Made by a program: the position numbers and the translations under genes. From contig DASPHG010000069.1 in assembly GCA_035629775.1 (NCBI GenBank), forward strand, positions 1-42,834: 42,834 nt of DNA. Direction: 5' to 3'. This document shows positions 1 through 7,646 of this stretch, one piece after another (positions within the stretch are counted from its first letter, which is position 1; each line of letters starts with the position of its first letter). This DNA comes from DASPHG01 sp035629775. Its GTDB lineage: Bacteria; Actinomycetota; Thermoleophilia; Solirubrobacterales; Thermoleophilaceae. The notes under the pieces are model-generated. The model was not told the origin of the DNA. It made no database searches and saw only the letters and a list, made by a program, of their open reading frames with translations.

Positions 1-88
1 AGTCGCCGATCCAGTCGTGGAACTTGATCTTGCCCTCTGTCGTCTCCGCCTCGAAATCAGGCGCGGTGTCGCCGATTTGCAAAGCCAT
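1..88 (-). CDS. Peroxiredoxin, N-terminal fragment (1-Cys/AhpC-TSA type)
   Basis: The 29 visible residues begin MALQIGDTAPDFEAETTEG and continue to FHDWIGD, where the window ends. TAPDFEAETTEG plus FHDWIGD is the typical N-terminus of 1-Cys (Prx6-like) peroxiredoxins, thiol enzymes that reduce peroxides in the cytoplasm. The catalytic Cys lies beyond the window edge and cannot be checked. The ATG start is well supported by a GGAGG ribosome site 6 nt upstream. The gene follows the enoyl-CoA hydratase-like gene by 32 bp on the same strand and may have its own promoter there. The family call is good; the subclass is inferred from the N-terminus only. Confidence 0.8.
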   Translation of the reverse strand, partial: MALQIGDTAPDFEAETTEGKIKFHDWIGD

Positions 89-90
89 GA

Positions 91-115
91 AATACCTCCG
101 AGATTCTGGGTATTA
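91..115 (-). promoter_or_regulatory. Candidate -10 element and ribosome site for the peroxiredoxin
   Basis: Minus strand reads TAATAC at 115-110, a good -10 hexamer, then about 20 nt to the ATG, with GGAGG at 98-94. No convincing -35 is visible. The gene could be read from its own promoter as well as by read-through from the cmk-metK unit. Confidence 0.35.
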
Positions 116-120
116 CGACT

Positions 121-894
121 CTAGCGACCCTCGAACGTCGCCTTCCCGGGTCCCTCTGTGAGAAAGGTCCGAACCGCGTTCTGGAGGTCCTCGGTGTGGA
201 AGAGGGCGCCCATCGTGTCGCGCGTGATCGCGTCCGCGGCGTCCACTCCCCCGGATCGAAACGCGCGCAAAATGGCCTTCGTGGCGGCGTGCGCCTTCGT
301 CGGCCCGGCCGCCAGCTTGCGCGCGAACTCGAGCCCTTCGGTGTGCAGTGTCGCGTCCGGCACGACGCGGGTCACGACGCCCCACTCGTAGAGCTGAGGC
401 GCCTCGTAGAAGCCCGCGGTGAAGACGAACTCGGCCGCCCGCGATGCGCCGGCCCGCTGTGCCATCCGCTGGGTGCCGCCCGCGCCCGGAGTGAGCCCGA
501 CGTTCGCCTCGACCAGCCCGATCCGCGCGGACTCGGATGCCCAGATCAGGTCGGTGCCGAGCGCGATCTCGAGCCCCCATGTGAGGCACACGCCGTGCAG
601 CAACGACATCGTGGGGATGTCCAGCGCCTCGAGCCGGTGCACGAGGGGAAGGAGGCCGTCCTCGCGCCGGTCGCCCTCGTCCACCATCCGCTGGAACAGG
701 TTCACGTCCACGCCGCCGGTGAACAGCTTGCCCTCGGCGCGCCACACGAGCGCGCGCGCGTCTGACGACTCGACCTCGCCAATGCAGGCCTCGAGGGCCT
801 CCTGGGTCTCCTCGCGGTAGAGGTTCAGTGGCGGGTCGTCGAGCACCATGACGGCGAGGTCGCCGTCACGGTCGAGGCGGACGGGCGGGGTCAG
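121..894 (-). CDS. Enoyl-CoA hydratase/isomerase (crotonase) family protein
   Basis: This is a 257-aa cytoplasmic crotonase-fold protein acting on an acyl-CoA, in fatty acid or related acyl-CoA metabolism. The segments GKLFTGGVDVN (oxyanion-hole region), HGVCLTWGLEIALGTDLIWA and NVGLTPGAGGTQRMA follow the crotonase layout, and length is normal. The usual GGG before the glutamate is replaced by TWG, so it may not be a standard hydratase and the substrate cannot be assigned. The open frame runs further upstream into metK; I chose the CTG at 894 because it overlaps the metK stop as CTGA and has GAGGCGG just upstream. A CTG start is uncommon, so the start is less sure than the gene. It lies between metK and a peroxiredoxin. 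Confidence 0.85.
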   Translation of the reverse strand: MTPPVRLDRDGDLAVMVLDDPPLNLYREETQEALEACIGEVESSDARALVWRAEGKLFTGGVDVNLFQRMVDEGDRREDGLLPLVHRLEALDIPTMSLLHGVCLTWGLEIALGTDLIWASESARIGLVEANVGLTPGAGGTQRMAQRAGASRAAEFVFTAGFYEAPQLYEWGVVTRVVPDATLHTEGLEFARKLAAGPTKAHAATKAILRAFRSGGVDAADAITRDTMGALFHTEDLQNAVRTFLTEGPGKATFEGR

Positions 895-2147
895 GAAACC
901 GCCTCGGACTCGCGCGCGCCGAGGCCGGCTGCGTCGCGCAGGGCGTCCGCCTTGTCGGTCTTCTCCCACGTGAAGTCGTGGTCCTCGCGGCCGAAGTGGC
1001 CGTAGGCCGCCGTCTTCTGGTAGATCGGCCGGTGGAGCCTGAGCTCCTCGCGGAACGCGCCGGGCCGCAGGTCGAAGTGCTCGCCCACGAGCTGGGAGAT
1101 CTTCGAGACCGCGACCTTCTCGGTGCCGAACGTCTCGACCATGACCGAGACCGGGTGCGCCACGCCGATGGCGTAGGCCACCTGGACCTCGCAGCGATCG
1201 GCCAGGCCGGCCGCCACCACGTTCTTGGCGACGTAGCGCGCCGCGTACGCGGCCGAGCGGTCCACCTTCGACGGGTCCTTGCCCGAGAACGCCCCGCCGC
1301 CGTGGCGGGCAGCGCCCCCGTAGGTGTCGACGATGATCTTGCGGCCGGTCAGGCCGCAGTCGCCCATCGGCCCGCCGATCTCGAACTTGCCCGTGGGGTT
1401 CACGAGGAAGTTCTGCTTCGTGTTGAGCTTCTTCTCGTCGAAGAGCTCGGACGGAAGGATCGGGTTGACGACGTTCTCCCAGAGATCCGGCTTGATGAGC
1501 GTGTCCGAGTCGACGCCGGGCTTGTGCTGGGTCGAGATCAGGATCTTCATGATCTCGATCGGCTGCCCGTTCTCGTACCGGATCGTGACCTGAGTCTTGC
1601 CGTCGGGCCGCAGGTAGGGCATCACGTCGCCGCGCCTCACCTCCGCGAGCCGGTGGGCGAGCTTGTGCGCCAGCGAGATGGGCATCGGCATGAGCTCCGC
1701 CGTCTCGCGCGTCGCGTAGCCGAACATCATTCCCTGGTCGCCGGCGCCGGCCACGTCGAGCGCGTCGTCGTCACCGGGGTCGGTGCGCGACTCGTACGCC
1801 TGGTCGACGCCCTGGGCGATGTCCGGGGACTGCTCGTCGATCGCCGTGATGACCGCGCAGGTGTCGCAGTCGAAGCCGTAGGAGGCGTTGTCGTAGCCGA
1901 TCTTGCGGATCGTGTCGCGCGCGATCTTCGGCACGTCCACGTACGTGTTCGTGGAGATCTCGCCCGACACCACCACGAGACCGGTGTTGACCAGGGTCTC
2001 GCACGCGACTCGACCCATCGGGTCGTCGCGCAGCACAGCATCGAGGACGCCGTCCGAGATCTGGTCCGCCATCTTGTCGGGGTGGCCCTCCGTGACGGAC
2101 TCGGAGGTGAAGAGGAACTCGTTGTCAGAAAGTGGCTGGAAACTCAT
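891..2147 (-). CDS. metK: S-adenosylmethionine synthetase
   Basis: This 418-aa enzyme makes S-adenosylmethionine from methionine and ATP in the cytoplasm. The ATP-site motif GHPDK is at residues 21-25, the signature GAGDQGMMFGYA at 134-145, and the glycine-rich GGGAFSGKDPSKVDRSAAY near 285-303. All three MetK domains are present and length is normal. The ATG overlaps the stop of the upstream DUF3352 gene as ATGA, so translation is probably coupled. There is no room for a SAM riboswitch directly upstream, because coding sequence ends at the start codon; control must act on the whole cmk-der-DUF3352-metK unit or elsewhere. Confidence 0.98.
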   Translation of the reverse strand: MSFQPLSDNEFLFTSESVTEGHPDKMADQISDGVLDAVLRDDPMGRVACETLVNTGLVVVSGEISTNTYVDVPKIARDTIRKIGYDNASYGFDCDTCAVITAIDEQSPDIAQGVDQAYESRTDPGDDDALDVAGAGDQGMMFGYATRETAELMPMPISLAHKLAHRLAEVRRGDVMPYLRPDGKTQVTIRYENGQPIEIMKILISTQHKPGVDSDTLIKPDLWENVVNPILPSELFDEKKLNTKQNFLVNPTGKFEIGGPMGDCGLTGRKIIVDTYGGAARHGGGAFSGKDPSKVDRSAAYAARYVAKNVVAAGLADRCEVQVAYAIGVAHPVSVMVETFGTEKVAVSKISQLVGEHFDLRPGAFREELRLHRPIYQKTAAYGHFGREDHDFTWEKTDKADALRDAAGLGARESEAVS

Positions 2148-3406
2148 GGGATCTGGAAGGTCAGCTCCGCTGTAGTGAATTCCTCCTCACGCGAGACCAC
2201 GACGCCGACGGCGCCCAGCTCGTGCAGGTCGTCCCGGACCGCCAGATAGCGCGGGTCCTGGGCCAGCCCCGCCTGCTCGCCTAGCGTGAGAAGCTGCTGT
2301 AGATCGATGAAGAGTAACGCCGAGAGCGGGCTCGAACTGTCGCCGACCACCGCGTCGAAGCCCGCCGCGCCGCCGAGACCCTCGGCGCGCCGCGCAGCGG
2401 CGATCCCGTCGAGCGCGGTGCTGACGACGAGCCGGCCGTCCCAAGCCGCGTAGCTGAGCTCGAGCCCGGGCGCGACCTGGGCGGTCGCCACCGTCACGCC
2501 CTCGACGTCGACCGAGCCGAACGTGGGCGCCTGGCCGAAGCGGCGCGCGCCGATCAGGTCGATCAGTCCCGGCTGGAGAAGCGCGAGGACGTCGAGCGCC
2601 TCGGCCTCGTCGACGCCGTCGAGCACGAGCGTCAGGACCGGCGCCGCATCGCCGGGCGTTATCGAGAGCGCGGCCGGCCGGTCGAGCAGCGGCAGCAGGT
2701 CGTCGGGGACGGAGAGCTCTCCGCGCGCTTCGGCAGCGCGCGTGAACTCCGCAAACGCCGCGTCGACGCTCGGGAACGTGCCCGTCAGCGACTCGAGCAT
2801 GCAGCGCAGCGACGCCACCTCCACGTAGAGCGCCGCCTGCGGGTCGGTCAGGTCCACCAGATCGGAGCCCGAGTGCGCGACCGGGCAGCCGCCGCCGGCA
2901 TTCGAGTGGCGGGCCACGGCGTGAACCCGCAGCAGGTCCTCGGAGACATCGGCAGCCCCCGCAGCGGACCTGGTGGTCCGGTCGGGTACGCGGAGGGCGC
3001 GTACCGCCGCCGGCGCCAGGTAGGCGTGGGCGAAGCGGCCGTCCGGGAGCTCGTCGAGCAGCGCCGTGTACTCGTCGGACTCCGCCAGGCTGGTCGGCGC
3101 GTCCGGGTCGTCGGGGCCGACCGCGAGCGCCTCCTCCTGGCCGGGCAGGAGGGCGAGCCCGACCTCGCCTTCCGCGGGCGGCTCCGCGCTCCGCGGCAGC
3201 AGGGTCGCGAGCGCGCCCTCGAGCGCCGGTAGGTCATCGAGGGCGTCGCGCACCACCTGCCAGTCCTCGGCGTCACGGTCGAGGTGCAGATAGGCGCGCG
3301 CGTCGGCCGGCACCGAATCGACCACGTCGTCCGTGCGCGGCCCGTCGTCGGACCCGCAGCCGGCGAGCGCGATGAGCGCCGCCACCGCTGCCGCGGCGCG
3401 CCTCAC
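2144..3406 (-). CDS. DUF3352-type lipoprotein
   Basis: This is a 420-aa predicted lipoprotein of unknown function. The N-terminus MRRAAAAVAALIALAGCGSDDG has a signal peptide and lipobox (LAGC), so the mature protein would be anchored outside the membrane from the Cys. The rest matches the DUF3352 pattern: a start around DSVPADARAYLHLDRDAEDW, long alternating alpha/beta sequence, and a C-terminal segment ending TAELTFQIP. The GTG start overlaps the der stop as GTGA, and the end overlaps the metK ATG by 4 bp, so an envelope protein is embedded in a housekeeping operon. An upstream in-frame extension exists but would overlap der and displace the signal peptide, so I rejected it. Function is not inferable from the sequence. 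Confidence 0.88.
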   Translation of the reverse strand: MRRAAAAVAALIALAGCGSDDGPRTDDVVDSVPADARAYLHLDRDAEDWQVVRDALDDLPALEGALATLLPRSAEPPAEGEVGLALLPGQEEALAVGPDDPDAPTSLAESDEYTALLDELPDGRFAHAYLAPAAVRALRVPDRTTRSAAGAADVSEDLLRVHAVARHSNAGGGCPVAHSGSDLVDLTDPQAALYVEVASLRCMLESLTGTFPSVDAAFAEFTRAAEARGELSVPDDLLPLLDRPAALSITPGDAAPVLTLVLDGVDEAEALDVLALLQPGLIDLIGARRFGQAPTFGSVDVEGVTVATAQVAPGLELSYAAWDGRLVVSTALDGIAAARRAEGLGGAAGFDAVVGDSSSPLSALLFIDLQQLLTLGEQAGLAQDPRYLAVRDDLHELGAVGVVVSREEEFTTAELTFQIP

Positions 3407-4698
3407 GAGGTCTTGTAATCGATCACGAGCGGGACCCCCTCGAGTCCGTAGCGCTCCCGCAGTCGATTCTCCAGGAAGAAGCCGTACGAGCGCGTCAGCA
3501 GCGAGCGGTCGTTCACCTGGATCGAGAACCGCGGCGGCCGGACGTCGTACTGGGCCATGTAGTAGATGCGCAGGCGCTTGCCGCGGACCGCCGGCGGATC
3601 GCGCAGCGTCTGGAGGTCGGAGATGAAGCGGTTGAGCTCGGGCGTCGCGATCCGCTGCGTCACGCGCTCCGAGAGCGCGACGGCCTCGTCGAGCAGGCGC
3701 CTGATGCCGCGCCCGGTCTTCGCCGACGCGGTCATCACCCTTGGGCGCAGGCGCAGCTTCTGCGCGACGCGCGCCCGGGTGAACTCGAGGTCCACGTCCT
3801 CGATGTCCCACTTGTTCAGCACGAGGACGGTGGCGCAGCCGCTCTTCATCGCCAGCTCGGCGACGCGGAAATCGTCAGACGTGACTCCCTCCGATGCGTC
3901 GCAGACCACGAGCGCGACGTCGGCCCGCTCGGCGGCGCGCTCCGAGCGGAGCTGGGCGTACCAGTCGACGGTCCCCGCCACTTTGCCGCGCCGGCGCAGG
4001 CCCGCCGTGTCCACGAGCACGAGTGGCGTCCCATCGACCTCGAGCCGGGTGTCGATCGCGTCGCGCGTCGTCCCGGCCACGTCGGAGACGATCACGCGCT
4101 CCTCGCCGAGGATCCGGTTGACGAGCGACGACTTGCCCACGTTCGGCCGCCCGATCACGGCGAGCCGCGCGGGCTCGTCGTCCTCGTCCGTGTCAGCGCC
4201 CTCCGGCATCAAAGCCGTCACGTGGTCGAGCAGGTCGCCGGTGCCGAGACCCTGCGTGGCCGAGACCGCGATCGGGTCGCCCAGCCCCAGGGCGTAGAAG
4301 TCGGCGGCGTCGGACTGCTGGCGGATGTCGTCCACCTTGTTCGCCGCCACCACGACGGGCACGTCCGACCGGCGCAGCTCGTCGGCGAGCTCGGCGTCGC
4401 CAGGGCGCATCCCGGTGCGCGAGTCCACCACCAGCACCGCGACCGCGGCCTCGCCCAGCGCCTGGCGTGCCTGGAGCTGGACCGAGCGCGCGAGGTCGCC
4501 GCGCTCCTCCATGTCCACCCCGCCCGTGTCCACCAGCAGGAAGCGGCGGCCGTTCCACTCGGTCTCCACCTCCTTGCGGTCGCGTGTCACGCCCGCCTGC
4601 TCGTGCACGACGGTCTCGCGCGTGCCGGTCAGCCGGTTGACGAGGGTGGACTTGCCGACGTTCGGATAGCCGACGACGGCGACCTTCGGGAGGCTCAT
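3403..4698 (-). CDS. der: Ribosome-assembly GTPase Der (EngA)
   Basis: Der is a tandem-domain GTPase needed for 50S ribosomal subunit maturation. The 431-aa protein has a first G domain (GYPNVGKST at 10-18, DTGG at 57-60, NKVD at 120-123), an acidic linker (TDEDDE near 170), and a second G domain (GRPNVGKS at 183-190, DTAGL at 230-234, NKWD at 295-298). A KH-like C-terminal domain ends in VPLVIDYKTS. All nucleotide-binding motifs are intact and length is normal. Its ATG overlaps the cmk stop (ATGA) and its stop overlaps the GTG of the DUF3352 gene. The cmk-der pairing is common in Gram-positive bacteria. Confidence 0.97.
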   Translation of the reverse strand: MSLPKVAVVGYPNVGKSTLVNRLTGTRETVVHEQAGVTRDRKEVETEWNGRRFLLVDTGGVDMEERGDLARSVQLQARQALGEAAVAVLVVDSRTGMRPGDAELADELRRSDVPVVVAANKVDDIRQQSDAADFYALGLGDPIAVSATQGLGTGDLLDHVTALMPEGADTDEDDEPARLAVIGRPNVGKSSLVNRILGEERVIVSDVAGTTRDAIDTRLEVDGTPLVLVDTAGLRRRGKVAGTVDWYAQLRSERAAERADVALVVCDASEGVTSDDFRVAELAMKSGCATVLVLNKWDIEDVDLEFTRARVAQKLRLRPRVMTASAKTGRGIRRLLDEAVALSERVTQRIATPELNRFISDLQTLRDPPAVRGKRLRIYYMAQYDVRPPRFSIQVNDRSLLTRSYGFFLENRLRERYGLEGVPLVIDYKTS

Positions 4699-5276
4699 CG
4701 GCGCGAGCGGGCCAGCGCGCCGATGCGCTCGACGACCTCGTCGATCGAGAGGCCGGTCGTGTCCACCTCGACCGAGTCGGGTGCGGGCGCGAGTGGCGAG
4801 TGCTCCCGCGTGCGGTCCTGCTCGTCGCGCAGGGCCTGGTCCAGCAGGACGGTCTCGACGTCCGTGCCGAGCTCGGTCGCACGGCGCCGGGCACGCGTCT
4901 CGGGGCTCGCCGTCAGGAAGACCTTGAGCTCCGCATCGGGCATGACGACCGTGCCGATGTCGCGCCCCTCGGCCACCCAGTCGCCGGTGCGCATCAGCTC
5001 GCGCTGGCGCTCGACGAGGGCGGCGCGGACGGCCGGGTCCTGGGCCACCTCCGAGGCCTTCGCCGAGACCTGCGGGGTGCGCAGCTCCGGGTCGCCGAAA
5101 TCGATCGTGACCTCGCTGGCTCGGGCGGCTGGGTCGCCCGGGTCGGTGAGAACGGAGAGCGCGACGGCTCGGTACATCGCCCCGGAGTCGAGGTACGTGA
5201 AGCCGAGCGTGGTCGCCACCGCGCGCGCGACCGTGCTCTTCCCCGCCCCGGCGGGCCCGTCGATCGCGATCACCAT
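4695..5276 (-). CDS. cmk: Cytidylate kinase
   Basis: This enzyme phosphorylates CMP and dCMP to the diphosphates. The N-terminus MVIAIDGPAGAGKST carries the P-loop at residues 7-15. DSGAMYRAVAL (CMP-binding region) and VAEGRDIGTVVMPDAELKVFL follow. At 193 aa it is shorter than the usual 220-230; the shortening is in the NMP-binding insert, while catalytic motifs are intact. The ATG at 5276 is chosen over upstream in-frame starts because those add a non-homologous Arg/Ser-rich leader that overlaps the divergent gene. In many Gram-positives cmk follows aroA directly; here a plus-strand gene separates them. Confidence 0.93.
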   Translation of the reverse strand: MVIAIDGPAGAGKSTVARAVATTLGFTYLDSGAMYRAVALSVLTDPGDPAARASEVTIDFGDPELRTPQVSAKASEVAQDPAVRAALVERQRELMRTGDWVAEGRDIGTVVMPDAELKVFLTASPETRARRRATELGTDVETVLLDQALRDEQDRTREHSPLAPAPDSVEVDTTGLSIDEVVERIGALARSRR

Positions 5277-5323
5277 GCGGTGGCGGAGGCTAATGGGCGG
5301 GCGTACACTGAAACGAGACGGCG
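5277..5323. promoter_or_regulatory. Divergent promoter region, cmk / secreted protein
   Basis: This 47-bp gap must carry promoters for both directions. On the plus strand TACACT at 5304-5309 is a plausible -10, placing the transcript start only about 7-8 nt before the ATG at 5324. On the minus strand CAGTGT over the same bases or TTAGCC nearer the gene are weaker -10 candidates. No -35 is recognisable for either. Confidence 0.4.
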
Positions 5324-6337
5324 ATGACTCGCACAGCTCCCGCACTGGCCGCCGCATGCCTGCTCGGCGTGATGGTGTTCTCGTCCACCGCACCCGCGGC
5401 GACGGAGACGTTCTCGATCGCCCCAGGCAAGCCGCCGCACACCACGGTCACGAAGTTCTGGTCCGACAGCATGTTCCGCATCGAGATCAGCGGCACGATC
5501 GTCGAGACGGACGAGTTCGACAGGAAGTCGGTCTTCAGCGCCTACCACTGCATCTTCGGCTTCCTCTGCAACCAGCCGAACATGAACGGGCCGCAGTACT
5601 TCATGGCGAACGGCGACCCGGGGAGCGACTACTACCTCCCGAACGGCACCCCGACCAGGCAGGGGGACAGCTACGAATTCGTCATGTCCGGCAAGAGCGA
5701 CGACCCGCTCACGTTCGCGCCGATCCCGTACCGGCAGGGCAACCCCCAGGGGCAGGGGACCTACAGCGGGGAGGGATTCACGTTCAAGGTGACGGAGATC
5801 CCGACCAAGCGCGGCGCCACCTTCGGCTTCAAGGTCGATGGCTACCCGGATCGTCCGGAGAAGGACAGCGAACTGCCCGAAGACCTGGTCGGTGTGGAGA
5901 TGAAGACGTCGAAGACCAAGCTGACCATCCCGCCGATGACCGGGAGAGTGGACCCGTTCGACTTCGAGGAGAGGGACGCGAGCGCGGAGGGCGTGGTGAG
6001 GATCACCACCTCCTACCTCCACCGGACCGGCGACGTCGACGAGCGGCGAATCCGCGTGCTGCTCGAGCGCGACACAAGGGCCAACTACCTGTCGAAGAAC
6101 GGGCGCAGGGCGGTCGGAGCGCGCGCGAAGGTCGTGAGCTCCCGCGATCGCCACTGCCCGGTGGGGACCAACCTGGTCGTGGCCCTGACCGGAAGCCAGG
6201 GGAAGGGTCGGGTCGGGCTTGCCCAGCACCGAGGCGACGACGGTCGCGACTGCCTGAGCGAGTTCCCGATCGTCTGGGAGAAGCGCAGCAAGCTCAAGGA
6301 AGCGCGGATCTCCTACGTGTTCCCGGTCAGGGACTGA
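5324..6337 (+). CDS. Secreted protein of unknown function
   Basis: This is a 337-aa protein with a Sec signal peptide (about residues 1-26: basic MTRT, hydrophobic core, cleavage near APAA-TE). The mature part is mostly beta-type sequence with no repeat and no family I recognise. Features include a Cys pair in YHCIFGFLCNQ that could form a disulfide, and a late Cys pair in DRHCPVG and GRDCLSE. The gene is monocistronic, starts 47 bp from divergent cmk, and ends 7 bp from the convergent aroA stop, so it interrupts what is often a continuous aroA-cmk unit. The start codon has no clear Shine-Dalgarno and lies close to a -10, suggesting a leaderless mRNA. Confidence 0.8.
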   Translation: MTRTAPALAAACLLGVMVFSSTAPAATETFSIAPGKPPHTTVTKFWSDSMFRIEISGTIVETDEFDRKSVFSAYHCIFGFLCNQPNMNGPQYFMANGDPGSDYYLPNGTPTRQGDSYEFVMSGKSDDPLTFAPIPYRQGNPQGQGTYSGEGFTFKVTEIPTKRGATFGFKVDGYPDRPEKDSELPEDLVGVEMKTSKTKLTIPPMTGRVDPFDFEERDASAEGVVRITTSYLHRTGDVDERRIRVLLERDTRANYLSKNGRRAVGARAKVVSSRDRHCPVGTNLVVALTGSQGKGRVGLAQHRGDDGRDCLSEFPIVWEKRSKLKEARISYVFPVRD

Positions 6338-6344
6338 GCGCCCG

Positions 6345-7646
6345 CTAGCCGGCGAGCAACCGTTCGAGGTCCGCCTCGAACGTCGGGTACGAGATCGACA
6401 CGGCCTCCATGCCGATCACCTCCACGCCCTCGTCCGACGCCAGGCCGGCGATCGCCCCCAGCATCGCGAGGCGGTGGTCGCCCCGCGAATCGATCGTGCC
6501 GCCGCGCAGGCCGCCGGTTCCGCGGACCACGAAGCCGTCCTCGGTCGCCTCGATGTCGGCGCCCAGCCCGCCCAAGCCCTCGACGACGCCCGAGATCCGG
6601 TCCGACTCCTTCACCCGCAGCTCGCCCGCCCCGCGCACCACGGTCTCGCCCTCGGCGTAGGCCGCCATCAGCGCCACCAGCGGGATCTCGTCGATCGCCA
6701 GCGGGACCTCGTCCGGCGTCACCTCGGTCGCCTCGAGCGGCGACGTGACCACGTCCATGTCGCCGATCGGCTCGTGCGACGCGAACGTGCCTGGCTCCTC
6801 GAGGTCGCCCACGATGACCGCGCCCATCCGTTCCGCGATCCGGAGGAAGCCGGTCCGGGTCCAGTTCAACGCGACGCCGTCGATCACGATCCGCGAGTCG
6901 GGGACCAGGGTCGCGGCGGCGATCCAGAACGCCGCCGACGACGGGTCGCCGGGCACGATGACCTCCCCCAGCTCGAGCTCGTCGAGCTGCGACACGCTGA
7001 GCGTGCCGTCGTCACCGCGCGCGAAGCGGGCGCGCGACCCCAGCAGGATGCGCTCCGTGTGGTCGCGGCTCGGGTGCGGCTCGCGCACGCGCGTGACGCC
7101 CTCGGCCAGGAGCCCCGCGATCAAGACGCACGACTTCACCTGCGCGCTCGCAACCGGCAGCTCGTGCTCGGCTCCGTGCAGCTCGCTCCCGCCGATTCGG
7201 AGCGGCGTGAACCGGCCCTCGCGCGCCGCGATGGTCGCGCCCATGGCGGCCAATGGCTCGACGACGCGGTCCACCGGGCGGCGCTTGATCGATTCGTCGC
7301 CGTCGAGCGCCCAGACGCCGCCCGCCTGGCCCGCCAGCCACCCCGGGAGCAACCGCAGGAGCGTCCCGGAGTTGCCCACGTCGAGCGTGCCGCCCGTGAC
7401 CTCGAGCGCTCCCCGCAGCCCCACGCCGCGGATGACCAGCTCGCCCTCGCGCATGTCCACCCCGGCCCCGAGGACGCGCAGGGCGGTCAGCGTCGAGAGC
7501 GTGTCCTCGGCGTACAGGTAGTTCCGGACCGTGACCGGCTCGTCGCTCATGGCGCCGAACAGCGCCGCGCGGTGCGAGATCGACTTGTCGGCCGGCGGCG
7601 TCAGGCTGCCGCGCAGGCGGCGTGCCGGTTCGAACCGGCGGTTCAC
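6345..7646 (-). CDS. aroA: 5-enolpyruvylshikimate-3-phosphate synthase
   Basis: This enzyme joins PEP to shikimate-3-phosphate, the sixth step of the shikimate pathway, in the cytoplasm. The 433-aa protein shows PADKSISHR at 18-26 (substrate-binding Lys/Ser/Arg), GNSGTLLRLLPGWLAG, LPVASAQVKSCVLIAGL, SRDHTERIL, and near the end VKESDRI and DHRLAM. Length is normal. The GTG at 7646 overlaps the tyrA stop as GTGA; the open frame extends far upstream inside tyrA but is clearly out of the gene there. It is the last gene of the cupredoxin-rluB-aroH-hisC-aroF-tyrA-aroA run. Confidence 0.96.
   Translation of the reverse strand: MNRRFEPARRLRGSLTPPADKSISHRAALFGAMSDEPVTVRNYLYAEDTLSTLTALRVLGAGVDMREGELVIRGVGLRGALEVTGGTLDVGNSGTLLRLLPGWLAGQAGGVWALDGDESIKRRPVDRVVEPLAAMGATIAAREGRFTPLRIGGSELHGAEHELPVASAQVKSCVLIAGLLAEGVTRVREPHPSRDHTERILLGSRARFARGDDGTLSVSQLDELELGEVIVPGDPSSAAFWIAAATLVPDSRIVIDGVALNWTRTGFLRIAERMGAVIVGDLEEPGTFASHEPIGDMDVVTSPLEATEVTPDEVPLAIDEIPLVALMAAYAEGETVVRGAGELRVKESDRISGVVEGLGGLGADIEATEDGFVVRGTGGLRGGTIDSRGDHRLAMLGAIAGLASDEGVEVIGMEAVSISYPTFEADLERLLAG
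7624..7639. repeat. Perfect 16-bp palindrome in the aroA 5' end
   Basis: GCCGGTTCGAACCGGC is an exact palindrome within the first codons of aroA (Arg-Phe-Glu-Pro region). It could form a short hairpin just after the tyrA/aroA coupling site, or be chance in GC-rich DNA. It resembles a tRNA T-loop by letters only; no tRNA surrounds it. Confidence 0.5.

Noticed and set aside
2144..2200. SAM riboswitch upstream of metK
   Set aside because: metK overlaps the preceding gene by 4 bp, so no untranslated leader exists.
978..2249. Long open frame on the strand opposite metK (and similar frames opposite murD, gcvPB, tyrA, aroA, scpA)
   Set aside because: They encode Arg/His/Val/Asp-rich low-information protein exactly antisense to well-identified genes, as expected of GC-rich codon bias.
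7621..7640. tRNA T-loop-like GGTTCGAACC
   Set aside because: It lies in aroA codons with no acceptor stem, anticodon arm or other tRNA parts around it; it is a simple palindrome.
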